This document shows positions 26,212 through 33,830 of a DNA stretch of 37,851 nt, one piece after another. The position numbers and the translations under genes were made by a program. The notes below the pieces were generated by a model. That model searched no databases. It was given only the letters and a program-made list of their open reading frames with translations, and had not been told where the DNA came from. The first letter of the stretch is position 1; every line of letters starts with the position of its first letter. Source of the DNA: Actinomadura opuntiae (GTDB taxonomy: Bacteria > Actinomycetota > Actinomycetes > Streptosporangiales > Streptosporangiaceae); NCBI RefSeq assembly GCF_030283205.1, contig NZ_JASNWF010000042.1, positions 1 to 37,851 of the forward strand, written 5' to 3'.

Positions 26212-27320
26212 TCCTCGACCTCCGGGAGCTCCGGCTGGGTGGAGACCTGCGCGATCGCCGCCTGCTTGTGCGCGAGGCTCTCGCCCGGCTCCACCGGGAA
26301 GTGGCAGGCGGTCACATGGTCGGGCGGGTCGCCCTCGCGCGGGACGAGCGGCGGGTCCTCCCGGACGCAGCGGTCCGCGGCCTTCGGGCAGCGCGGATGG
26401 AACCGGCAGCCCGGCGGCGGCTCGATCGGCGACGGGACGTCCCCGGTCAGCACGATCCGCTCGGCCCGCTCGGCCTCGTCCGGGTCGGCGATCGACGCCG
26501 CCGACAGCAGCGCCGCCGTGTAGGGGTGGCGGGGACGGCCGTACAGCGTCTCGGCCTCGGCGGCCTCACCGACCTTGCCGAGGTACATCACCGCGACCCG
26601 GTCGCTGACGTACCGGACCACCGACAGGTCGTGCGCGATGAACACGTACGTCAGGCCCAGCTCGTCCTGCAGGTCCTTCAGCAGGTTGATCACCTGCGCC
26701 TGGATCGACACGTCCAGCGCCGACACCGGCTCGTCGCACACGATCAGCTTCGGCTTGAGCGCCAGCGCCCGCGCGACCCCGATCCGCTGCCGCTGCCCGC
26801 CGGAGAACTCGGCCGGGAACCGGTTGTAGTGCTCGGGGTTCAGCCCGACCAGCTCCATCAGCTCCTGCACCCGGCGCTTGCGCTCGGCGCCCGCCGCGAT
26901 CGAGTGCACCGCGAACGGGTCGCCGATGATGGAGCCGACGCGGCGGCGCGGGTTCAGCGACCCGTACGGGTCCTGGAAGATCATCTGGACCTCGCGGCGG
27001 AACGCCTTCAGGCCCGCCCCGCCCAGCCGGGTGATGTCGTCGCCCTCGAACATGATCCGGCCCGCGGTGACCCGGTGCAGGCCGGTGATGCACCGCGCCA
27101 GCGTCGACTTGCCGCAGCCGGACTCCCCGACGATCCCGAGGGTCTCGCCGCGCCGCACCTCCAGGTCGACGCCGTCGACCGCGTGCACGCGGCCGACCTC
27201 CTTCTTGAAGACGATGCCCTGCCTGATCGGGAAGTGCTTGCGGACGCCGTCGACCGAGACCAGGACCTCCCCCTGCCCGGCGCGCGCCCCGCCGCTCCGC
27301 CCGCTCGCCTCGTGGTTCAC
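26208..27320 (-). CDS. oppF: Oligopeptide ABC importer ATPase OppF (operon 2)
   Basis: ATPase of importer 2; 370 residues. Walker A is GESGCGKST, the Q-loop lies in MIFQDPYGSLNPR, the signature is FSGGQRQR and Walker B is LIVCDEP. Note Cys before the Asp-Glu pair, where the paralogue in operon 1 has Ala. The C-terminal extension carries CRFHPRCPKAADRC and CHFPVEPGE, the Fe-S-type cysteine set. The GTG at 27320 overlaps the oppD stop as GTGA, exactly as in operon 1. The open frame upstream of this start belongs to a frame-shifted reading of oppD and was ignored. The stop overlaps oppC (ATGA). Confidence 0.93.
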   Translation of the reverse strand: MNHEASGRSGGARAGQGEVLVSVDGVRKHFPIRQGIVFKKEVGRVHAVDGVDLEVRRGETLGIVGESGCGKSTLARCITGLHRVTAGRIMFEGDDITRLGGAGLKAFRREVQMIFQDPYGSLNPRRRVGSIIGDPFAVHSIAAGAERKRRVQELMELVGLNPEHYNRFPAEFSGGQRQRIGVARALALKPKLIVCDEPVSALDVSIQAQVINLLKDLQDELGLTYVFIAHDLSVVRYVSDRVAVMYLGKVGEAAEAETLYGRPRHPYTAALLSAASIADPDEAERAERIVLTGDVPSPIEPPPGCRFHPRCPKAADRCVREDPPLVPREGDPPDHVTACHFPVEPGESLAHKQAAIAQVSTQPELPEVEE

Positions 27321-28480
27321 CCGGCGCCTCCGTCCCCGCGCGTGCCGTCGTCCTCGCCCGTCTCCGGGGCGTCCGTCTCTGAGGCGGCGTCGACCGCCCC
27401 GGACGCCTCCGGCGCGCCGCCGCGCGCGGCCGCCGCCGGGCGCGCCCGTACGCGCCCCTCCTCGACCGCCCGGAGCCGCAGCCGCTCGGCGTCCTCGCCG
27501 AGCCCGACCGCCCGGTGCGGCAGCCAGCACGCCGACACGTGCGACGGGTCGTCGTCGCCCGTGACCGGGTCCAGGGCGGGCTCGTCGGTGACGCACCGGT
27601 CCATCGCGTACTCGCAGCGCGGATGGAACACGCAGCCCGACGGGATGTTGATCAGGCTCGGCGGCTGCCCGGGGATGGGCCGCAGCCGGTCCGCGCCGGC
27701 CGCCGCGGACGGCGTCGACTGCAGCAGCCCCTTGGTGTAGGGGTGGTGCGGCCGGTAGTACAGGGGCCGCCGCCGGGCCTTCTCGGCGGCCTTCCCGCCG
27801 TACATCACCAGCACGTCGTCGGCCATGTCGGCGATCACCCCGAGATCGTGGGTGATCATGATGAGGGCGGTGTCGTACTCGCGCTGCAGCCGCCGCATCA
27901 GGTCCAGGATCTGCGCCTGGACGGTCGCGTCCAGCGCGGTCGTCGGCTCGTCCGCGATGATCAGTTTCGGGTTCAGCGCCAGCGCCATCGCGATCATCGC
28001 GCGCTGCCGCATGCCGCCGGAGAACTCGTGCGGGTACTCCTCGGCGCGCCGCGCCGGCTGCGGGATGCCGACCGTGCCGAGCATCTCCACCGCGCGCTTG
28101 CGGGCCGCGGCGCGGTCGGTGTCCGGCTCGTGCGCGCGGATCATCTCCTCGATCTGCCGGCCCACCTTGTACAGCGGGTGCAGGCTGGACAGCGGGTCCT
28201 GGAAGATCATCGCGATCTCGGCGCCGCGGATCCGGCGCATCCGCCGCTCCCCCGCGGTGAGCAGGTCCGCCCCCTCGAACAGCGCCTGTCCGCTCACCTT
28301 CGCGCCCGGGGTGAGGCCCATCAGCGTCTGGGTGCTGACGCTCTTGCCCGAGCCCGACTCGCCGACGATGCCGAGCGTGCGGCCCCGGTCCACCTCGAAC
28401 GAGACGCCCCGCACGGCGCGCACCACCCCGTCCGGGGTGCTGAAGGAGACCCGCAGGTCGGTCACCTCGAGAAGACTCAT
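27317..28480 (-). CDS. oppD: Oligopeptide ABC importer ATPase OppD (operon 2)
   Basis: ATPase partner of OppF; 387 residues. Walker A is GESGSGKSV (Ser-Val, as in the operon 1 paralogue), the Q-loop lies in MIFQDPLSSLHP, the signature is FSGGMRQR and Walker B LIIADEP. The H-loop is in MITHDLG. INIPSGCVFHPRC and CVTDEP...CWLP give the usual cysteine extension. A low-complexity acidic/Ala tail of about 60 residues follows, longer than usual. The ATG at 28480 follows AGGGGCG by 5 nt. The gene is separated from oppA by a 109-nt gap that holds a stem-loop, and it overlaps oppF by GTGA. Confidence 0.93.
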   Translation of the reverse strand: MSLLEVTDLRVSFSTPDGVVRAVRGVSFEVDRGRTLGIVGESGSGKSVSTQTLMGLTPGAKVSGQALFEGADLLTAGERRMRRIRGAEIAMIFQDPLSSLHPLYKVGRQIEEMIRAHEPDTDRAAARKRAVEMLGTVGIPQPARRAEEYPHEFSGGMRQRAMIAMALALNPKLIIADEPTTALDATVQAQILDLMRRLQREYDTALIMITHDLGVIADMADDVLVMYGGKAAEKARRRPLYYRPHHPYTKGLLQSTPSAAAGADRLRPIPGQPPSLINIPSGCVFHPRCEYAMDRCVTDEPALDPVTGDDDPSHVSACWLPHRAVGLGEDAERLRLRAVEEGRVRARPAAAARGGAPEASGAVDAASETDAPETGEDDGTRGDGGAG

Positions 28481-28560
28481 CGACGCCCCTTCGCGTCCCG
28501 CATCCGGCCGGCCGGCGGCCCGCGCCCGCACGGCGGGGCGGGCCGCTGCCCGGGCGCGGC

Positions 28561-28590
28561 GCCGCCGGCGGGCGCCCGGGCGCCGGCGGC
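28561..28590 (-). other. perfect stem-loop directly after oppA (operon 2)
   Basis: GCCGCCGGCG (28561-28570) pairs fully with CGCCGGCGGC (28581-28590) around a 10-nt loop; the last paired base is the final base of the oppA stop codon. As in operon 1, the structure sits between oppA and the rest of the operon and probably limits read-through or protects the oppA message. Confidence 0.7.
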
Positions 28591-30365
28591 TACGAGAGCT
28601 TCACCTGGTTGAGGTCGTAGGCCTGGTACTGCGGCAGGTACTGCGCGTTCTTCACCCGCGGCGAGTGGAAGATCGGGTACTTCTGGTTCATCAGCGGCAC
28701 GACCGCGGCGTCCTGCATGATCTGCTTGTCGGCCTGCGCCCAGAACCCGGCCGCGGTGTTGACGTCCTTGGCCTTGAGCGCCTGGTCGATGAGCGCGTTG
28801 ACCTTCGGGTTGTTGTAGTCGCCGTAGTTGGTGGAGTTCGGGCCGTACTGGCGGCCGTCGAACAGCGGGACGATGTTGGTGCGGCCGTTGTTGCCGTACC
28901 AGTCGGGCACCCAGCCGGGCCCCGCGATGTCCCACTTGCCGGCCTTGGCGTCGGCGGGCGTGACCAGCGTGGTGTTGTAGAAGGTGCCGTTGGTGTCGGG
29001 CGTCAGGTTCGCGGTGATCCCGCAGGCCTTCAGGTTCGCCTGCACCGACTGCGCCACCTTCGGGTGGTTGCTGGAGACCCGGTAGGGGAACCTCAGCGTC
29101 AGCCCGTTGGGGTACCCGGCCTGCGCGAGCAGCTGCTTGCACTTGTTCGGGTCGCCGGCGTTGCCGGGCGTCGGGTACAGGTTGAACGGCTGGTAGCCGA
29201 CGCTGCGCGGCGGGATGACCTGGTTCAGCACCTCGCTGACGTCCGGGCCGCCGTAGATCTGGATCAGCGCGGTCTTGTCGATCGCGTAGTTGATCGCCTG
29301 CCGGACCTGCGCCTTGCCCAGCGCCTTGTTGTTGTTCGGGCTGAGGGTGTTGAAGACGATGTAGGGGTTGCTGGACGACCCCTCCATGATCTTGAAGTTC
29401 GGGTTGGACTTCAGGCTCGGGATCCGCGAGGTCGGCACCGGCTGGTCCCAGGCGAGGTCGGCCGAGCCCTGCTCCATCTGCTGCTGGACGACGTCGGGCG
29501 AGTCCTGCCCCATGGTGACCTGGATCCGGTCGGGGTTCTGCGCCCGCGTGGGGTCGGAGGCGGCCTTCCAGTTCTTGTTGCGGTCGAGGACGTACTGCTT
29601 GTTCGGCGTGTAGGAGACGATCTGGTACGGCCCGTCGGAGACGGTGTGCTGGCGGAACTGCGGGCTGTCGGGGATGTACCCGTCGTACTCGGCCGGCGCC
29701 GCCGCCGCGAACTCCAGCGCGAGGATGTTGGTGAAGTCGCTCGCGGGCTGGTTCAGCTTGATGACGAGGGTCTTGTCGTCCTTGGCGGTCAGCCCGGACA
29801 CGTTGTGGCCGTTCTGATAGGCGGCCATGGCGGAGGCGCTCTTCGGGTCGACGCTCCCGTAGCCCTTGCAGAACGCGCTCATCCCGACGATGGTCTCGGT
29901 GTAGTACGCCTTGCCGCCGGACGGCTTGGCCGGGTTGCAGACCCGCTTGATGCCGCGGACGAAGTCCTGCGCGGTGACCTCGCGGGCCGGGACGGTGTTC
30001 CACAGCACGCCGGTGCGCAGCTTGATCGTGTAGGTCCTGCCGTCCTGGCTGAGGCCCCCGTTCTGCGTGCTGGGGAGCTCCTGCGCGACGTCCGGCTGCA
30101 CCTTGATGGCGTCGTCGAAGGTGTTCGCGGCCTTGAACCCGAACAGCGTCCGGGCGAACTGGCGGGCGAGCATGTTGCCCCAGGTCGTGTAGACGCTGGA
30201 GGTGTCGAGGTGGTCCACGTCGGAGGACCCGACGACCTTCAGCGTGCCGCCGGCGCTCCCCCCGCCGCCACCGCCTCCGCCACCACCGCCGCCGCAGGCC
30301 GCCAGCGCGAGCACGGCCGCGCCGAGCCCGGCGGTGACCGCCGCCCCCCGTCTCCCTGCTGTCAT
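28590..30365 (-). CDS. oppA: Oligopeptide-binding lipoprotein OppA (SBP_bac_5, operon 2)
   Basis: Extracytoplasmic binding lipoprotein of importer 2, 591 residues as precursor. The signal peptide ends in the lipobox LAAC with lipidated Cys24, followed by an uninterrupted run of 12 glycines (25-36) as a flexible tether. The family-5 core starts GGTLKVVGSSDVDHLD and contains VSDGPYQI and FNTLSPNNNKALGKAQVRQA. The ATG at 30365 has GGGGGAG 7 nt upstream. Overall it is clearly a paralogue of OppA in operon 1 but diverged, so a different peptide preference is likely. It is first in its operon, in contrast to operon 1. Confidence 0.94.
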   Translation of the reverse strand: MTAGRRGAAVTAGLGAAVLALAACGGGGGGGGGGGGSAGGTLKVVGSSDVDHLDTSSVYTTWGNMLARQFARTLFGFKAANTFDDAIKVQPDVAQELPSTQNGGLSQDGRTYTIKLRTGVLWNTVPAREVTAQDFVRGIKRVCNPAKPSGGKAYYTETIVGMSAFCKGYGSVDPKSASAMAAYQNGHNVSGLTAKDDKTLVIKLNQPASDFTNILALEFAAAAPAEYDGYIPDSPQFRQHTVSDGPYQIVSYTPNKQYVLDRNKNWKAASDPTRAQNPDRIQVTMGQDSPDVVQQQMEQGSADLAWDQPVPTSRIPSLKSNPNFKIMEGSSSNPYIVFNTLSPNNNKALGKAQVRQAINYAIDKTALIQIYGGPDVSEVLNQVIPPRSVGYQPFNLYPTPGNAGDPNKCKQLLAQAGYPNGLTLRFPYRVSSNHPKVAQSVQANLKACGITANLTPDTNGTFYNTTLVTPADAKAGKWDIAGPGWVPDWYGNNGRTNIVPLFDGRQYGPNSTNYGDYNNPKVNALIDQALKAKDVNTAAGFWAQADKQIMQDAAVVPLMNQKYPIFHSPRVKNAQYLPQYQAYDLNQVKLS

Positions 30366-30459
30366 CTGCGCACTCCCCCGTCTGCTGATGACCGACTGCC
30401 AGGCCGATCCGCGGACCGGGCCGCCCACGGGCCCGGCACGAAGATCGCGTTAGGTAGTC

Positions 30460-30465
30460 AAATTA
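30460..30465 (-). promoter_or_regulatory. possible -10 of opp operon 2
   Basis: TAATTT with an upstream TGC (extended -10) on the minus strand, about 95 nt before oppA; a TTGACT hexamer overlaps it. The patch is the only AT-rich part of the 182-bp gap, but a good -35 is not seen. Confidence 0.3.
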
Positions 30466-30547
30466 GCACCCAGCGTCATGATCGCGCGGACACGGGGAGG
30501 AAAACGCGCGGCGCGGGGAACGCCGGGTCAGAGCACGGAGGCGCCGG

Positions 30548-31312
30548 TCAGAGCACGCGCGACCAGGCCGCCCCGTCGCCGGGGGCGGCGGAGAAGTCGT
30601 AGCGGACGCCGCCGGGCGCGAGCGCCGCGAGGCTGACGGAGGTGGTGCCCCACACGCGGCCCTCGCCCATGTCCAGCAGGGGCAGCAGCGCGCGGTGGTC
30701 GGCGCGGGGCAGGCCGTCGCCCTCCAGCAGCGGCAGCCACGCGCCCCACGCCGTCCGGACGTCGTCGGCTGTGCCGGGCTCGGGCCGGGCGGCGGCCGCC
30801 AGCCGGGGGCGGAAGTGGGCGAGCCGCGCCGCCATGTAGGCGTCCTCGGTGCCGCCCTCCTGCTGGTCCTCGCCCTCGAGCCCGCTGTTGACGATCATGT
30901 GCAGGCCGCGGCCGAGGACCCGTTCGACGAGCTCGGTGCCGTCCCAGCTCCACAGCCGGACCCGGTCGGGCTCGGCGCCGACGAGGTGGAACGGGTCGAA
31001 CGCGGCGAGTTCGACCTCGCCGAGCTTGCCGTCGGCGGCCGTCCGCAGCGGCAGCTCGCCGCGGGTGGCGCGGCCGTCCTCGGGCGCCATCCGGCCCCGG
31101 CCGTTCAGCACCAGCGCGACGCGCGGCGCGGCGGGGTCCACGGCGAACCAGGTGCCGCCGGCCCGCAGGTCGCGCCCGCCGACCAGGCCGGGCCGGTCCG
31201 GCCAGTGCCGCCCCGGCGGCTCCCACTCCCGCGCGATGAACTCGTCCCGCACCCCCGCGAGGAGCACCGGGACGGCGGCGGAGGGCTCGACACTGATGAT
31301 CGCCGTACACAT
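30548..31312 (-). CDS. NRDE family protein (TANGO2-like)
   Basis: A 254-residue cytoplasmic protein of the NRDE/TANGO2 family, which resembles Ntn-type hydrolases and has been linked to haem and lipid handling in other organisms; its bacterial role is unknown. It begins MCTAIIS, placing Cys2 at the N-terminus as in the family, and this sets the start at ATG 31312 despite a longer open frame. The family's NRDE motif is replaced by VRDEFIAREW near residue 20 (VRDE). Also seen are GGTWFAVD and GLHMIVNSG. No Shine-Dalgarno sequence is evident, but two CCCCCAATT copies (31314-31322, 31331-31339) precede the gene. Confidence 0.85.
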   Translation of the reverse strand: MCTAIISVEPSAAVPVLLAGVRDEFIAREWEPPGRHWPDRPGLVGGRDLRAGGTWFAVDPAAPRVALVLNGRGRMAPEDGRATRGELPLRTAADGKLGEVELAAFDPFHLVGAEPDRVRLWSWDGTELVERVLGRGLHMIVNSGLEGEDQQEGGTEDAYMAARLAHFRPRLAAAARPEPGTADDVRTAWGAWLPLLEGDGLPRADHRALLPLLDMGEGRVWGTTSVSLAALAPGGVRYDFSAAPGDGAAWSRVL

Positions 31313-31439
31313 GCCCCCAATTGGAGCACTCCCCCAATTTCCCCCACACCGCCGGGGTCCCGCGTACCCGTGGGCCCCGACCACATCCGTCCCACCCCGC
31401 ACCGACCTGAACGCCCGCACCGTTCTAACAGCAACCACG

Positions 31440-31600
31440 TGACGACCCGAGCGTTGCGATCGCGTGCGAAGCCAGGTTCGAGCGAAGCAAGAACCTGATC
31501 GCGCAGCGAGGCCCCCAGGGCCGAGTCGGAGCGATGCAGCGATCGCCGCATTGCCCGCCGAAGGAAGGCCGTCTAACGGCCTGACGCCAAGGGCAATGCA
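31440..31600. other. hairpin-dense spacer, possible structured RNA or repeat element
   Basis: This 160-nt stretch of the gap between the kinase-like gene and the NRDE gene has four stems in a row. CAGGTTC pairs with GAACCTG (31473-31479/31491-31497), and GGCCC with GGGCC (31510-31514/31518-31522). GCATTGCCC pairs with GGGCAATGC (31548-31556/31591-31599), and nested inside it AGGCCGT pairs with ACGGCCT (31566-31572/31576-31582). The last pair lies directly after the kinase-like stop and may be its terminator. The rest of the 289-bp gap shows nothing more. Confidence 0.5.
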
Positions 31601-31601
31601 A

Positions 31602-32378
31602 TCAAAGGGGCGGCCAGGGGATGGCGGGCCAGTCTTCGGGCGGGTAGGGGTGGATGCGGTGCTTGAGCATCAGTTCGACGCGGTGGCGGGTGGCGTCGAC
31701 CTCCTCGGCGGTGAGCAGCTCGGCGAGGCGGGCGGCGAGGGGGCCGCCGCGCAGGGCGCGGTCGACGCGGGTGAGGGCCTCGACCGCCTCGGGGGTGAGC
31801 GACTTGCCGCGCCACTGCCACAGCACGGTCCGCAGCTTGTACTCCACGGAGAAGCAGACGCCGTGGTCGCAGCCGTAGACGTGGCCGTCGCCGGGCGGCA
31901 GCAGGTGCCCGATCTTGCGGTCGGCGTTGTTGACGACGGCGTCGAACACCGCCATGCGGCGGATCGCCTCGTCCTCGGAGCGCGACAGCGCGACGAGGTC
32001 GACGTCGGGGTCGGGCTCCACCCACAGCTGCACCATGCCGGGCCCGTAGGGGCCGTCGCGGTGCACGGTCGGCGGGACGGTGCCCCAGCCCATGGTCTTG
32101 GAGACCTCGTAGGCGGCGACCTCCCGCTCGGCGAGGGTGCCGTCGGGGAAGTCCCACAGCGGCCGCTCGCCCGCGACGGGCTTGTAGACGCAGGCGGCGG
32201 AGACGCCGTCGTGCTCGATGGTGCAGTACAGGGTGGCGTTGGACGCCTGGACGAGGCGGCCCTCGATGGACAGCCGGCCGCCCAGCAGCAGCCGTTCGGC
32301 GGCGGCGACGTCGCGGGGGGAGACCCGGTCGCCGGAGGGGTCTTCGGCGGGGGCACGGTCCCGGGAGGACTGCGTCAT
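31602..32378 (-). CDS. SCO1664-family protein, PI3/4-kinase-like fold
   Basis: A 258-residue protein of a conserved actinobacterial family annotated as phosphatidylinositol 3/4-kinase-like; real activity is unproven. Kinase-like features are ATLYCTIEHDG and CVYKPVAGERPLWDFP (the Lys expected to bind ATP), then NNADRKIGHLL as the catalytic loop (Asp-Arg-Lys) and YGCDHGVCFS as the metal-binding DHG loop. It ends at a short Pro-rich tail. The ATG at 32378 follows GGGAG. It lies 90 nt after the DUF3090 gene on the same strand with no promoter of its own, so it is the last gene of a three-gene operon with a phosphatase. Confidence 0.85.
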   Translation of the reverse strand: MTQSSRDRAPAEDPSGDRVSPRDVAAAERLLLGGRLSIEGRLVQASNATLYCTIEHDGVSAACVYKPVAGERPLWDFPDGTLAEREVAAYEVSKTMGWGTVPPTVHRDGPYGPGMVQLWVEPDPDVDLVALSRSEDEAIRRMAVFDAVVNNADRKIGHLLPPGDGHVYGCDHGVCFSVEYKLRTVLWQWRGKSLTPEAVEALTRVDRALRGGPLAARLAELLTAEEVDATRHRVELMLKHRIHPYPPEDWPAIPWPPL

Positions 32379-32468
32379 GCGCTCATTCTCCCGGCCGCCC
32401 CGCCGGTGATCCAGTGCGGGTCCCGGTCCGCGGACGCGACCGGGCACGGGGTGCCGACCTCGCGCATC

Positions 32469-33017
32469 TCAGCCCAGGTATCCGTTCTGGCGGGGGCAGA
32501 CGTGACCCTCGGCGTCCAGCGGCAGGCCGCACAGCGGGCACGGCGGCCGCCCGGCCGCGACGACCTGCAGGGCCCGCTCGGCGAACGCGCGGGCCTGCGC
32601 GGCGCTGATCCGCACCCGCAGCACCGCGATGGCCGGGTCGTCCTCGCCGACGTCGGCGTCCTCCTCGCCCTCGGTGACCTCCTGCGCCTCGATGACGACC
32701 CGCTCGTCGTCGGGGTCCCAGGCCAGCGCCATGGTGCCGACCTTGAACTCCTCCTCGACGGGCTGCTCCAGGGGGCCGTCGTCGCGCAGCTCGGAGGGGG
32801 TGACGGCGGGCACGTGGGCCTCGCCGCCGCTGCGCCGCAGCACCTCGTCCAGCAGCTCCTCCAGGCGCTCGGCCAGCAGCGTCACCTGGAACTTCTCCAG
32901 CCCGACGCTGGTGACCCGGCGGCCGGCGCGGGCCTGCAGGTAGAAGGCGCGGTCGCCGGGGCGCCCGACGGCGCCGGCGACGAACCGCTCCGGCAGGTCG
33001 TAGGAGATGACGGGCAT
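32469..33017 (-). CDS. DUF3090 family protein
   Basis: A 182-residue cytoplasmic protein of the DUF3090 family, widespread in actinobacteria with no known function. It begins ISYDLPERFVAGAVG and contains RAFYLQARAGRRVTSVGLEK. A long acidic middle (about 80-135) follows, and the C-terminus reads CPLCGLPLDAEGHVCPRQNG, a C-x2-C ... H-x-C pattern that looks like a small zinc site. The ATG at 33017 lies 7 nt after TAGGGT, which is also the stop codon of the phosphatase upstream (10-nt gap), so an internal leaderless promoter or plain coupling are both possible. Confidence 0.88.
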   Translation of the reverse strand: MPVISYDLPERFVAGAVGRPGDRAFYLQARAGRRVTSVGLEKFQVTLLAERLEELLDEVLRRSGGEAHVPAVTPSELRDDGPLEQPVEEEFKVGTMALAWDPDDERVVIEAQEVTEGEEDADVGEDDPAIAVLRVRISAAQARAFAERALQVVAAGRPPCPLCGLPLDAEGHVCPRQNGYLG

Positions 33018-33027
33018 GACAACGACC

Positions 33028-33753
33028 CTACGCGCCGCCGCCGACGACCGCGTCACTTGCCCCGGGTCCGGATTTCCGGTCATCGTCCCCGTCCGGCTTG
33101 GGCAGCAGGTCGGCGACGTCCCCGCCGGTGTCGTTGAGGCGGGCGACGAACGGCCGCAGCTCGGTGTAGCGGATCGCGGTCACCGAGGCGGGGTCGGCCT
33201 GGATCCGCTGGAACTGGTCCAGGTGCAGGCCGAGCGCGTCGGCGACGATGGCCTTGATGATGTCGCCGTGGCTGCACACCGCGTACAGGGCGTCGGGACC
33301 GTGCGCGGCGGCGACGCGCTCGTTCCAGTCGCGGACGGCGGCGACCGCGCGGTGCTGGGCGTCGGCCATCGCCTCGCCGTCCTCGCCGGGGAACCGGACG
33401 GCGCTCGGGTGGGCCTGCACGACCCGCCACAGCGGCTCCTCGGCGAGCTCCTTGATCGGGCGGCCCGTCCAGTCGCCGTAGCGGACCTCGCCGAACCGCT
33501 CGTCGAGCTCGACCTTGTCGACGATGCCGCCGGCGTCGCGGCCGTGCGGGGCGGCGACCGTCTCGGCGGTCTCGACGCACCGGTCGAGGGGGCTGGAGAC
33601 GACGGCGGCGAGCGGCAGCGCCGCCAGCCGGCCGGCGACCGCGGACGCCTGCGCGCGGCCCCGCTCGTCCAGCCGCACGCCGGGGGTCCAGCCGGCCAGC
33701 ACCGGCCCGGTCATAGCGGTCAGGCCGTGCCTAACCAGGAGAAGCGTCGTCAC
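33028..33753 (-). CDS. Histidine phosphatase family protein (MSMEG_4193 type)
   Basis: A 241-residue phosphoglycerate-mutase-like phosphatase of the MSMEG_4193 subfamily. The catalytic histidine is His9 in LLLVRHG; SSPLDRCVETAE gives the second Arg, FGEVRYGDWTGRP is the acid/base region, and CSHGDIIKAI holds the second histidine. The C-terminal ~30 residues are acidic and disordered. GTG 33753 is chosen because translation from it starts right at the family N-terminus, and a TACAGT -10 box is 8 nt upstream. It is the first gene of the operon with DUF3090 and the kinase-like protein. Substrate unknown. Confidence 0.9.
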   Translation of the reverse strand: MTTLLLVRHGLTAMTGPVLAGWTPGVRLDERGRAQASAVAGRLAALPLAAVVSSPLDRCVETAETVAAPHGRDAGGIVDKVELDERFGEVRYGDWTGRPIKELAEEPLWRVVQAHPSAVRFPGEDGEAMADAQHRAVAAVRDWNERVAAAHGPDALYAVCSHGDIIKAIVADALGLHLDQFQRIQADPASVTAIRYTELRPFVARLNDTGGDVADLLPKPDGDDDRKSGPGASDAVVGGGA

Positions 33754-33761
33754 AACTGGCC

Positions 33762-33767
33762 ACTGTA
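33762..33767 (-). promoter_or_regulatory. -10 box of phosphatase operon
   Basis: TACAGT on the minus strand ends 8 nt before GTG 33753. The 77-bp gap also has to serve the divergent CorA gene. Confidence 0.45.
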
Positions 33768-33830
33768 GGAGATCGGCGGCCCGAATGTGATCACCGGCGC
33801 GATTCCGCGCGGCGTCCCGGATGCGCGACA

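Noticed and set aside
30257..30292. The Gly-codon run in oppA of operon 2 as a tandem DNA repeat of interest
   Set aside because: Mixed glycine codons give 12 Gly after the lipidated Cys, a common tether in lipoproteins; no repeat unit beyond GGN.
31473..31497. A tRNA-like T-arm (GGTTCGAG) in the kinase/NRDE spacer
   Set aside because: There is no cloverleaf around it: no acceptor, D or anticodon arms with correct spacing.
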